NCBI GenBank assembly: GCA_003427395.1 | Contig: BFEA01000168.1 | Span: 345,993 to 390,431 of the forward strand | Source of the DNA: Chara braunii | Taxonomy: Eukaryota; Streptophyta; Charophyceae; Charales; Characeae | Direction: 5' to 3' | Length of the DNA: 44,439 nucleotides | In this document: positions 21,476 to 30,839 of the stretch, in pieces | Layout of the letters: every line of letters starts with the position of its first letter | How positions within the stretch are numbered: position 1 is the stretch's first letter | Notes under the pieces: model-generated | The model's database searches: none | What the model was told of the DNA's origin: nothing | Seen by the model: the letters and a program-made list of their open reading frames with translations, nothing else | Translations under genes and position numbers: made by a program

Positions 21476-21623
21476 CAAGGGTAGGGTAACATCAATTGAT
21501 TTAGCGATGAAGGTGAAAAACTAATTTGAATTTATTAGAAATTAATTTTGAATAAACTAATTTCAAGGGTAGGGTAACATCAATTAATTTTGAATAAACT
21601 AGTTTGAATTTATTTGAAATGAA
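21476..21623. repeat. about 88-bp local direct repeat
   Basis: The string 'aagggtagggtaacatcaat' occurs near 21477 and again near 21565, each followed by 'ttgaataaact'/'ttgaattta'-type AT-rich text. It lies just left of the 4-kb TIR element. Confidence 0.65.
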
Positions 21624-21785
21624 TTCGAGAGCTAGGCTGCCAGCCGGGCCACTCAGGTCCCAGGTGGCCAGCCCGTGCAAGGACCAAGGAAGGTCCCAGC
21701 AAAAAAAAATCCAAAAAAAAAAAAAAAAAAAATCCAAAAAAAAAATAAAAAAAAATCCAAAAAAAAAATAAAAAAAAATCCAAAA

Positions 21786-21794
21786 NNNNNNNNN
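21786..21794. other. short N run
   Basis: Nine ambiguous bases between an A-rich tract and the CT microsatellite; a probable local assembly or base-calling failure. Confidence 0.95.
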
Positions 21795-21806
21795 CAACGT
21801 CTAAAA

Positions 21807-21809
21807 TCT

Positions 21810-21884
<75 letters not shown>
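21807..21884. repeat. (CT)n microsatellite
   Basis: A near-perfect CT run with one CC interruption, inside the 4-kb TIR element. Long ORFs reading RERERE or SLSLSL across it are artefacts. Confidence 0.95.
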
Positions 21885-21887
<3 letters not shown>

Positions 21888-22124
21888 CCGTTGCGATAGT
21901 ACAGACGCACAAGCACAAATAGCACTTCCTGTCACGCGAGTTCGAGCGACGACGTGCCGTGGTGGAAAAGTTTCGGGGCGGTGCCGGACTGTTTTTGGTT
22001 TCGCCTTGCGCATGCGATGTTTTTGGAATGAAAGTAGGACGAACACTAACTCCTAGTCGCATTGGATCTAGCATATGAAGATGGAAAGCGTAAACGTATG
22101 ACGCCGCCTTCGGCCTACGAGGTG

Positions 22125-22226
22125 AGATAAAGGTATAGTGAACCTCTAGTGAAAACTAGAGATTGGAAAGGCTGATCAAACTCGGAGATAGCTGGTTTTC
22201 CGTGAAATCTATTGAGGTAACGTACT
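22125..22226 (+). rRNA. LSU rRNA fragment, probably mitochondrial (NUMT)
   Basis: The segment contains GGAGATAGCTGGTTTTCC followed by GTGAAATCTATTGAGGTA. This is the highly conserved domain II core of bacterial-type large-subunit rRNA (around E. coli 23S positions 800-865). Just upstream, CTCTAGT (22144-22150) and ACTAGAG (22155-22161) close a GAAA tetraloop at the place of helix 35, and GGAAAGGCTGATCAAAC links the two. The core and the overall sequence resemble plant mitochondrial 26S more than chloroplast 23S as I remember them, but I could not align it. Only about 100 bases are clearly rRNA, so it is a nuclear fragment and not a working gene. It sits inside the 4-kb TIR element. Confidence 0.75.
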
Positions 22227-23832
22227 TCCTCCTGCGACAGCTGCCCGCCGTTCGAACTCGCGCGAACAGAAAAAAAAACGCTATTTGTGCAAGTTCCCCT
22301 CGGGCCCGCGCCTTGCCCACCGCCGATTTCCCAACGAAGGGAACCCGGGTTTGCTGCGGTGTCACGCGAGACCCGCTATTCCCTTTATTATAGAGTATAG
22401 AAAATAAGGCAGGTTACAGAAGGTGGCAGATAGTAGTATAGCTTGTCCCGTTTATTTCTGTTTTTGCTTTATTGGCGCCAATTTGTGTTTTTTGTTGTAG
22501 GTAGTATAGTTTCTTTCATTTATTTCTGTTTTGGCTTTATTAGTCTGGTTTGTGGTGTTTGGTTGCAATTAATGGGACGCTGGACCCGGTTCCCAGTACA
22601 GGCCCACCAGGGTAATGCTCCAGGTTGAGATGTTGAGGATTTCCCGGCCTCGTTGTTGGGACATATAATAAAAACTGCACCTTTTTGCCAATAAAAAAAG
22701 GAGGGGTATACCCCAAAGAAAGCAAAAGTAGAGAAAGTCAAAAGAGGGATATTGTGCTCTGCAATCAACCTAGTTGGAGAGAAACTCGTCAATGTCGAAG
22801 TACAAGATGTCTCAACGCATGTCAGTGTCTCCAATAATCATGAATGCGATCTGAAGTACAATATCTCGTAACCAATGGACATATCTGATAGGAGGGAGAT
22901 AAGACTTAGAGGGTGGAAAAGAAAGTATCCATCAATGTCATCGAAGATAGATCTCCCTCATGTCCCACTCCTCCTTCGGGCATCTCCACTCTGTCCACGT
23001 CAGCATACAGTATCCCAATCACGACATAGTGCCACGTAGGTGTTGATCTCCCATGAAGACGTCACAGCAGCGCGCAATGTTGACAACAATAATCAGGTTA
23101 GCTTCTCTCTCTCTCACACACAACCAATCTCCCTCCTCATCGATACCCCAATCTGTGTCAAAGACAATGTGGTTAGCGCCACGTCAGCAACCAACCAAGA
23201 TCTCAGCTGGCACCAAAAACAGTGAGGCGCCAGCAACACAATGCAGCAGTCTCGCGTCGTGGTCACACACACAATGCCAGCATATGACCAACGTCAAACC
23301 AGCGTCCAGCCAGCGTCGAGCAGCAGGTGCAATGTAGTGTTGATGCAGATTGACCAGCCTCTGGTCTCTCGGATACGAGGGCATTGATTGACCCGCAATT
23401 AATGGTCTGGATTTCATACAATTGCAGACTTCTACTTGGACCAGATTCTGCACAGATACCTGCAAACAGCCAAATATGTGTGTCTGATCGATAGATTGGA
23501 TTGGGTCCATGTAAACTTTGACTCGTGAGCGCTACAGTTGGCTGTTGACTTTCTTTGGTCAACTGTGCGGTGCAGGGCCTTTAAAGCTCATTTTTTAGGC
23601 CTCGGTTGGGTGCATACAACACCGGGCCTCGGTTTAGGCCGTCCTTGTGGCCTGATGTGGTCATTGGCCCCTAACAATGGCATATTTCGAGCGGGTTATT
23701 ACATTCCATCCGACCAAATTTTCGAGCTCCATCGCAGAAACTTAAACTTTAGGCTTGGTTCTCTTTCAGTCCTCGCTCATATGCGGAAACAATATTGGGA
23801 GCAGTAGGTAGAAGTTTTTTCTTACTAAACCA
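22227..23832. other. no gene seen inside the 4-kb TIR element
   Basis: Short ORFs only. A local repeat of about 70 bp ('tttatttctgtttt.gcttta') occurs near 22450 and 22519. The first part could be more organellar DNA next to the rRNA fragment, but I cannot recognise it. Confidence 0.4.
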
Positions 23833-24840
23833 TCAGGCTTCAGTCAGAGGTTGAGATTTGAGCTTTACCTTGAACTGCTTTTGTGGCCTTCCTCTGCCAA
23901 ATGTAGAAAAACATCCATGCTCTAATATCCTTTCAACTTCATATCCTCCGTTAATGGACGGAGGAAACATGGATGGCCGGTTACGAAAATCGTGGCCTTC
24001 TACATATGGCAGCAACTTGGAGGTGTGGAAAACGGGATATGTCTTGAGGTGTGGGGGTACATCTATTCGGTATGAAGGTCCATCTGTGTCCCCAATCCCC
24101 TTGAGAAATTCCCAGGGTTCATAGTAGATATGCAAATTTTTTTGTGACACGTTCTCTTCTAATGAAAATTCTTTAGACCACCCAGACAAGGTCTCCTTGG
24201 AACTGCAATGGTCAACAATGTTTGTTGGCTTGTTCCATCATTTGTAGTTGGGCTTTGTGAATATTTTCCTGCACTTTCTTTACGTCTTCTTCGTACAAAA
24301 TTGCAAATTCTCCTGTTCCTGGGGATAGCCGTTGGACTTGGTCTCGGGTCAACGCATCAATGGGACGTCGCGGCTTCCAACCTTTGTGAAATGCGTTCGG
24401 TGTTCGTCCTGTGACTGTATGGACAATGTTATTATACGCACTGACAATCTTTGGCAAGTTCTCATCCAAATCAATTTGATCTGGCTGTATATACATTCTC
24501 AAAAGTTTTTGGCACAGACGGTTCATTTGTTCAGTTTGCCCATTCATTTCAGGGTGCCTTACTGAGAACATGGTCAATCGGGTGCCGTAAGCCTCCTTCA
24601 ACTTTTGCCACTGCTGGCCAGTGAACCGTACAGCCTGAACAGAGACAATGATTTTTGGAAATCCATAGTCCAAAACCCATCGCATTTGGCACTTCTGGAT
24701 GACGAGTTTCCTTCTTGCTTCGGCTGGTAAAGGAATAAACATAGCATACTTAGAGAATCAATCAACAATGACCGTTATCTGACTATTCCCATTCCGATTC
24801 TTGGTGAAACTCATAAAGTCAATTTAGATCATGGTTGCCC
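23833..24840 (-). pseudogene. Ty3/gypsy integrase C-terminus with partial chromodomain, element C
   Basis: The minus-strand reading begins near 24838 with an integrase core interrupted by TAA and TGA stops, then continues open from 24742 (MFIPLPAEARRK). The second catalytic Asp region, normally SDRDxRF, reads SVQAVRF, so that Asp is gone. HPEMNGQTE keeps the third acidic residue. After a stop near 24212, the frame from 24189 shows the usual integrase tail (LKTYPVFHTSKLLPYVEG) and then YEVERILEHG...GRGRPQKQFKVK. That is the first half of a chromodomain like those of plant chromoviruses, which in intact elements can direct integration to marked chromatin. It breaks off near 23860 before the conserved WKGY part. 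RT, RNase H and LTRs are absent, so it is a truncated dead fragment. Confidence 0.85.
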
Positions 24841-24987
24841 CGGACCCGGACATCCAAGACAGCAGACACCAGACCCGGACCCGTGTCTGGATAAATCCGG
24901 ACGTTCGGTAAACCGGACATCGATCCGGACAACCGAACATACGGACCCGGACGGTCCGGTTAAGAAAGAACAGGTCCGGATGTCCGG

Positions 24988-24990
<3 letters not shown>
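24835..24990. repeat. CCGGAC-rich island, left
   Basis: A degenerate patchwork of CCGGA, GGACCCGGAC and TCCGGATGTCCGG words, starting exactly where the gypsy fragment ends. The last 14-18 bases (TCCGGATGTCCGGATT) are nearly the reverse complement of AATCCGGACGTCCGATT at 25593-25609, so the left and right islands form an imperfect inverted pair. Confidence 0.65.

Positions 24991-25033
<43 letters not shown>
24991..25033. repeat. (A)43 tract
   Basis: A homopolymer of A, followed by 'aaaac' repeats to about 25060, directly after the left CCGGAC island. Confidence 0.95.
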
Positions 25034-25034
<1 letters not shown>

Positions 25035-25305
25035 ACAAACAAAACAAAACAAAACAAAAAACACTACTGTAGTTGTGTAGCTTGTGTTATCCGACTTATC
25101 TTGAACACACTCACATACACATAGTTGCAAGAACAATGGAAGGGGTACCCCAAGGACAATCGAGAGCTGTCTAATTATAAAATTGCCTTAATATGTTGGA
25201 TTGTGACTGTCTCATCTCAAATGCTCCCGTTGTCTGCAATACGAAAAGACTGCTTTGATTCTAAATCTATTCATCTGGGTGGAATTGGGGCTGTTGGGGG
25301 GGAAA

Positions 25306-25306
25306 T

Positions 25307-25338
<32 letters not shown>

Positions 25339-25348
25339 CACACACACT
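25306..25348. repeat. (CA)n microsatellite
   Basis: A CA run with a single CG interruption. Confidence 0.95.
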
Positions 25349-25461
25349 ACCAGTTCTGCTTGGCCCGCTGAAGCTCACCCAAGATTGCAAGTACAGGCCC
25401 TTCAGGGAGGGCCGGTCCGGTTGGCCCAACGGTCCACCAAAAACTGCACCAACAATTTTCG

Positions 25462-25499
25462 GGGGTCCACCAGGCAATGGAAAATTGCCTGGGGACCCC
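25462..25499. repeat. 16-bp hairpin with one bulge
   Basis: GGGGTCC-a-CCAGGCAAT (25462-25478) pairs with ATTGCCTGGGGACCCC (25484-25499), leaving one bulged A and a five-base loop. It lies between the (CA)n run and the right CCGGAC island. Confidence 0.8.
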
Positions 25500-25534
25500 A
25501 TTTTCTTTTTTCGAATTTTCTCAAAATGGGGTCC

Positions 25535-25615
25535 AATCGGACACCTCAAACCGGACACCGGATCCGGACATCCAGACCGGACCATCAGGATCCCAATCCG
25601 GACGTCCGATTGACA
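25535..25615. repeat. CCGGAC-rich island, right
   Basis: About 80 bp of CCGGACA, TCCGGACATCC and TCCGGACGTCC words, the counterpart of 24835-24990. Together with the hairpin at 25462 the two islands may bound one small nested unit, but I found no target duplication for it. Confidence 0.6.
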
Positions 25616-25696
25616 GCATTGATTTTTATTTAATTTTATTTTTTTGGCCCGGCCGGGAAAGTGACCTCGGGCCACTCTGGTAGCCTAGTTCGAGAG

Positions 25697-26203
25697 TGTA
25701 TTTTTCATGAAAATTCAAAAAGAGGTTTTGAGAGAGAACGGATTTTTCAGGAATTTCCAAATGAAGAAAAAAAATAATTAATTCCGAGAAGAAAAATAAA
25801 ATTTGACTAAATTTATTCGGATTTACGTTCGAGGTAGAATATGAAAAAAAATATTGAAGATTTGAAAAGGGATGATTAATTCCGAGTAAAAGATTAATTC
25901 AGCGTGAATTAATAGAATTTTGTCGAAATTGATTGAGGTGTTCAGAATGGCGTTTTCAAAAAGAAAAGTACTTCCGAATTAAAAAAGAGAATTTCGAAAG
26001 AGAATTTTGAAAAAGAATTCCGAAAAAGAATTAATTGATTATGATGTGTTTTACTATTTTCCAATTTCAAAGGAATTTTATGAATTAAAATGTATGCGAA
26101 AAGGGATGAATTAAAATTGTTTTCGAATTAAAAAAAAACAACGTTGAGAAATGAGAATTAACTCAAACGTACTTTTGAATTACAAAAAAGAAAAGAATTT
26201 AAT
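25697..26203. other. AT-rich non-coding host segment
   Basis: AT-rich DNA full of 'gaattaa', 'ttccga' and 'attttcgaa' words, continuing the same style seen left of 21624 and right of 26494. With both TIR elements removed, these pieces would join into one AT-rich tract. I see no gene. Confidence 0.6.
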
Positions 26204-26211
26204 TAAATTCT

Positions 26212-26486
26212 CTAGGCTACCAGCCGGCCGCCCGGGTCCCGGGTGGCCAGCCCGTGCAAGGATCAGGTAAGGTCCCAGCTAAAAAAAAAAAAAAAAAAAA
26301 AATTCTGAAAAACAACTATGTTATGCAGAAAAATAAACTGAACAACTTTTGCCTCAAGGTCACATCGAAATTCTTCACCAAATTTAAAATAAAAAATAAA
26401 ATTCAAAACTATTTTATTTATTTTTACTGATTTTAATTATTTTGGCCCGGCCGGGCAAGTGACCCCGGGCCACTCTGGTAGCCTAG
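26212..26486. mobile_element. 275-bp MITE with 12-bp TIRs and 8-bp TSD
   Basis: The ends are CTAGGCTACCAG at 26212-26223 and its exact reverse complement at 26475-26486. They are flanked by TAAATTCT at 26204-26211 and again at 26487-26494. A perfect 8-bp target duplication with perfect 12-bp terminal repeats is strong structural evidence for a non-autonomous DNA transposon, compatible with hAT or Merlin superfamilies. The subterminal parts are GC-rich (CCGGCCGCCCGGG-like), and the centre is A-rich with no ORF. Confidence 0.88.
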
Positions 26487-26628
26487 TAAATTCTAAAATA
26501 TTTTCGAATTACAGAAATTCGGAAAAAATAATAAATTATTTTCGAAGTTCGAGGAAGAAATGCTGGGAAAGAATAAATAATTCTATACATCTTCAAAATT
26601 TTCGAAAAGGAATTAATTAGAAATATTT
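26487..26628. other. AT-rich non-coding segment
   Basis: Continuation of the AT-rich host tract after the 275-bp element, with the same word style. No coding signal. Confidence 0.5.
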
Positions 26629-26752
26629 CGGATTTCCTCGAGGCAAGTATGGAAAGAATGGGATTTCCTCAAGACAAGTATGGAATATTTGGGATTTCCT
26701 CGAGGCAAGTAAGAAATATTTGGGATTTCCTTCAGGCAAGTATGGAATTAAT
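26629..26752. repeat. 31-bp tandem repeat, four units
   Basis: Four direct copies of a unit close to 'ggatttcctcgaggcaagta', starting near 26630, 26662, 26692 and 26723. It ends at the edge of the element B fragment. Confidence 0.85.
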
Positions 26753-26755
26753 CCA

Positions 26756-27110
26756 GACTGGTGATCCTTGCGTCCCAGCTAGTAAAATAGGACTGATGAA
26801 TTTCGTCCTGTAGAAAGACGAATTCAGCTATATCCTTATTGTACTGGATGGAGCTGCCACTAGTCCTAAATTTCTCCACGTCAGCTGTCAGTTCCCACCT
26901 TCTTGTTTCTTTTCTGGCAGATTCCTCCTCTCTCTTTAGCTCAACCTTTAGGGACTCAATTGCCTTGGCCTGTTGGTTGAGTATCTCCTCCTAGGCCCGC
27001 AGTTCAACCTCCAGAGGGTCAAGCAGAACCGGCATCTTGGGCGGTACCTGGGGCTTCACTTTAGAAGTCTCTCCCTTCTTAGGCACTTCGCCCTTCTTAG
27101 AATCGACCAT
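26756..27110 (-). pseudogene. gag N-terminus, gypsy element B copy 1
   Basis: The minus-strand ATG at 27108-27110 opens MVDSKKGEVPKKGETSKVK, a Lys-rich start. The frame meets TAG at 26991-26993 (codon 40, after ELRA), then goes on in frame with EEILNQQAKAIESLKVELKR, a charged coiled-coil-like stretch. The homologous part of copy 2 is at 39755-40135 and carries the same TAG. The fragment ends near 26756 against the 31-bp tandem repeat. The capsid domain and everything downstream are missing. Identification as gag comes from copy 2, where the same N-terminus precedes a capsid region. Confidence 0.7.
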
Positions 27111-28693
27111 TTTGTTGACCACAATTCAGATAAATAAAAATAAACAAATAATCAGAGATAGAGCAGGAGGTAACAGGAATTGAGATTTCTCTTCAATACT
27201 CCCTTAATTACTGTCACTTGCCTGGAGAGAAGAGGTTGGTTAATTTGAGCAAGTGAGTGCTCGGCCTCTGCAGACCACTTAGAGTCAGGGTCAGTTAAGA
27301 GTAAACTCAACAAAAATCAATTTCACGATTTTCCAATCCTTGCCCTGACACAACAATTGCATGCAATAAATGCAAATCCTGCTTCAATAACTGACAGGAG
27401 GTAGCCTTGGACTAATTAGTGCTGGTTAGTAATTAGACAGAGTGACTAATTAGAGATGGACAGGTGTCCACTGATGACCAAGATGCAGCGATTTACATGT
27501 AACCCTATTTTTAGACCTACCCTGCAGACTTCACCACTGTATGACCATGTATGCCATACCCTGGGTATGGCGAATTACAGTTTTCATTGTACCTGACTCG
27601 GGACATCAAATCTGGATGTGCGATTTCAGACAGACACTGTATACTGAATTGCGATTTACCAGGGACTGACATAATTGAATTCTGACGGACAGACTCGAAG
27701 TTATGATTGACCCTAGTCTAGCCAAGATTTAGTTATGTCAGCGCAAAATTCAAATTTGCATTATTACTGACAACAGGATCCTGAGTGCACCAATTCACTA
27801 CACAGTATAAATCGCAATACTGTAAAGCAGTCACAAATGAAATATGAGTCAGGAAGAAGATCAAACATGGTTAGCAGAAGTCAAAGAAGATAGGTAGGGG
27901 AAGTTGGATATGGTTGTCTCATAGTCTGAAATTCGATTTTCAACTGTACACTGACAGACAGACCAAATTTCGCTATTCTAAAAATAGCCCCTGAATCGCC
28001 ACACACGGTAGAATAAGGAATACACTTACTTCAGGGTCAACTCTGAAGAGGATGCATGAAACTCTGGCTATGGCTGACTGGTCAACTCCTTCTCGCCAGT
28101 TTCACCTCCTGACAGTATCTTGTGTTCCCACGGAGCAAATTGCTTGAAGCTCGGTGATCCAATAGATTACCCTGAGGCGCTNGCCAGTTTCACCTCCTGA
28201 CAGTATCTTGTGTTCCCACGGAGCAAATTGCTTGAAGCTCGGTGATCCAATAGATTACCCTGAGGCGCTTCACCCCCAACTTGCAGATTCAATGAATTTG
28301 CACTCCCAGCTGCCAATAACTTACAAAGTCAGTGCAGCGCCACATCACCCTGTACTGCGCTGCTTGGAAATTGGGGATCCTAACCCAATTCCAAAATCTC
28401 AACCTCCTGGATCACTTCCTTGCCAATCGCCAGCCTCGAGATGAATCGTCAGGCTAAAATAGCCTCCCAGAGCCTCTCAGGCCTCCGAGCACCAATCGCC
28501 AACCACTCCTACACAACCCTAGTCAGGAATGTGTCACCCTCTGTCCAATCCTTCTCTCCACACACTCACTACCACCACCCTTACTGACAACAACCTTGAA
28601 GATGATGAATCGCCCTGAGACTCAACTCCAGTATCTCGCTAGATGATGATGGTTGCTTCAACTCATCAATCGCTCCAGAGTCTGGATCCAATC
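27111..28693 (-). other. 5' leader of element B copy 1
   Basis: The non-coding interval between the primer-binding site and the gag start, matching 40136-41202 of copy 2. Copy 1 has about 516 bp (near 27169-27684) that copy 2 lacks. It includes the 87-bp duplication at 28095-28269. Confidence 0.7.
28095..28269. repeat. 87-bp exact duplication around a single N
   Basis: 28095-28181 is repeated exactly at 28183-28269, with one N at 28182 between. The identical arrangement occurs at 40603-40777 in copy 2. This looks like two overlapping contig ends joined with one N instead of merged. Confidence 0.85.
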
Positions 28694-28705
28694 GCTCCGA
28701 TACCA
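28694..28705 (-). other. primer-binding site of element B copy 1
   Basis: On the minus strand TGGTATCGGAGC, one base from the usual plant initiator-Met complement TGGTATCAGAGC. It is two bases from the LTR end (TGTTATGATTC on the plus strand at 28708). Confidence 0.8.
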
Positions 28706-28707
28706 AC

Positions 28708-29630
28708 TGTTATGATTCAGGTTGTTTGTTGTTTGAACACCAACACTCACTCACATAGACTTCCAGGTATGCCCATACATACACAGAAGGAAGGGGAGAG
28801 GATAAGAGTATCACACCGCACACGAGAGATAAACACAGCGGAAGACTTGACAATGCGATATGACAGGGTACACTGAAAGTGCAATTCACTCCACTCAATC
28901 CTCACAACCAGTCATAAAGAAAAGCCGAGCAGACCACATCCAAAAAACAATAAAACGACGATAGTCCAACACAGTATCACACTGTTTATTAAACTCAGAG
29001 TCTCGAATTGTCAGGATAACCTCAGTACAACAATGCGCTGCTAAAAAATGAGCAGCGTTCACTCCCCAACCCCAAGTAACCACCCGTGACACCCATGAAC
29101 CCCTGAAACATCCAGCGCCACCCAGATACAGCCTCCCAGGATAAACGCCACCCTGAAACAGGCCTCTGAGGCCAAGCGCCACTCAAAGGATGAAGAAGAA
29201 GACCAGCGCCACAGTATCTGATGATGACGAAGTGTCGAAAGACCTCCCGGGTGGAAGTCTGCAGCAGGGCCACCCAACCCTGGCAAGATGACCTCTGAGG
29301 AAGAAGGTGCAGCTATGGCTGCAACGCCACAACCCCGGAACCCCACTCCGGAGGAGGGTCCAACAAGGTACCAACTTCTCTCGCCTCCAACAGACCTCGA
29401 TAACCTAGACCTCTGACAGCCCCTACGTGCTAGCAGAGTACAGCGCAGGTCCCAGCTATGGCCGGCGCTCCGAAGGTCTGGCTATGCGTCTCTCCTTCCA
29501 TGCTGAGTCGTCACCACTTCCGGTTCACGTGTAGCACAACAGCGATGTACTCGACATCAACCGCCAAAAGCCCTGAAACGATGTGCCCATCCTATCTATA
29601 GACTAAGACTAGCCTAGACTCGACATAGAC
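28708..29630 (-). mobile_element. partial 5' LTR, element B copy 1
   Basis: Homologous to 41217-42085 of copy 2. The LTR 3' end, reading ...GAATCATAACA on the minus strand, adjoins the primer-binding site. The other end is cut at 29630, where R copy 2 begins. Short ORFs in it are not conserved. Confidence 0.75.
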
Positions 29631-29808
29631 CGGTGTAGGACCAAACCCCGGTAGACTTTCGAGCCTTAGTCGACCCCACTGCGGGTCCCAGTTTGCTCGG
29701 ACCGCCCACGCTCATGCTCCGGGCGCGGGCTGTTCGTCCCGAGGTCACCCCCACCTAGTGCTTTGAGATGGATGGGGGTGGGCGGTCGCGCGAGAGAGCT
29801 TTGACATT

Positions 29809-29852
29809 GGGGATGTAGCTCAGCCCTCACGCCGGGTGGTACTCTCGCTGGT
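29809..29852 (+). other. tRNA-Ala-like 5' half inside R copy 2
   Basis: GGGGATGTAGCTCAG again, followed by a GGGTGGTA string and CGCTGG, as in copy 1. Only the 5' half is present. Conservation between copies shows it belongs to the R element, not that it is active. Confidence 0.35.
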
Positions 29853-30839
29853 CGTTCCGCAACGCTGATTTTTTTTTTTGATTCTTTATTGTGTTCTCAA
29901 GCAATTGCTCCTTCCAATACGCAGGCAGTCCAGGGGTTCTTTGAGCGTTTCTCTTCTCTTGTGCGTAGGCTAAGCGTCATCCTTAGGCCACGCACCATTT
30001 CCCTAAGCATTTTGGCTATATGGCGTCATCGGGGTGCGGCGGGGCCGTCCTCCCCCTCGCCTCTACGCATCCATCGGATCTCACAATTTGCTTCCCACCT
30101 TATCCAAGTTTCAAGTGCAAAAGTCATTTTCATGAGTTGGCTCTATGTCAAGGGTCCCATAGCCCCTTTGTCCCTCTTCCCTTTCCCTCGCCCTTATCCC
30201 GCTCAAGGCATTTCTAGCCATTACTCACCTGCACAATCCCACACAAGCAAGAAGGTCCATACAATGTCCCCCGTTGGGGGTCAACACATAGCCCTTCCCA
30301 CATGCCTATCCTTTCCATGCTCTTTGGTTGTGCTTTGTTCCGTTTTTGTTATTCAATCAGCCCATCCTCTTCTCATAGTCATGCAGTCGGGGAAATGGTT
30401 GAGTCAAACTGACCTCTCTATTAACTTATGCTTTCTCCGGATCTCATCCTTTTCCCACTTTTTCCCAATGCCCTCTTTTTTTTTGCCTTCTTGGTGGCAC
30501 AAGGGACCGACTACCCTTCCCTTGCCCTCTCTCTCCACCAAGTGAGGTCTGGTCCCTCTTTACTGTTCACACCCTGACAGTGTAACAAGTGAGGGGAGAG
30601 TGGTTAGTCATATGCCAAGTGAGGGGAAGGGAGAGCGGGGGCAAAGCGAAGGGAGAGAGAAGGGGAGAAAGCGTGGGGGAGAAAAGGGAGAGAGAGAGAG
30701 AGAGAAAGAAAGAAAGAGAAGAGGGGAAAGGAGATATAGAGAGAGAAGGAAAGAGAGAGGAGATATCTAGTCCTAATCAAGTCATCACCCCATAGTAGCA
30801 ATCAAACGTTGATCACTCGTCCCATAGAAAAGGTTGACT

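Larger units (their letters stand above)
21632..25688. mobile_element. 4.06-kb TIR element with 8-bp target duplication
   Basis: The left end starts CTAGGCTGCCAG (21632) and the right end is the reverse complement of CTAGGCTACCAG (ending 25688). The flanks carry TTCGAGAG at 21624-21631 and 25689-25696, an exact 8-bp direct repeat as left by hAT-like or Merlin-like DNA transposases. About 75 bp at the left end and 50 bp at the right end are shared with the 275-bp element at 26212-26486, and the AT-rich sequence style is the same on both sides. No transposase is visible. The interior holds A- and CT-rich runs, a probable mitochondrial rRNA fragment, a gypsy pol fragment and CCGGAC-rich islands. 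Whether these were captured or inserted later cannot be told from one copy. Confidence 0.75.
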
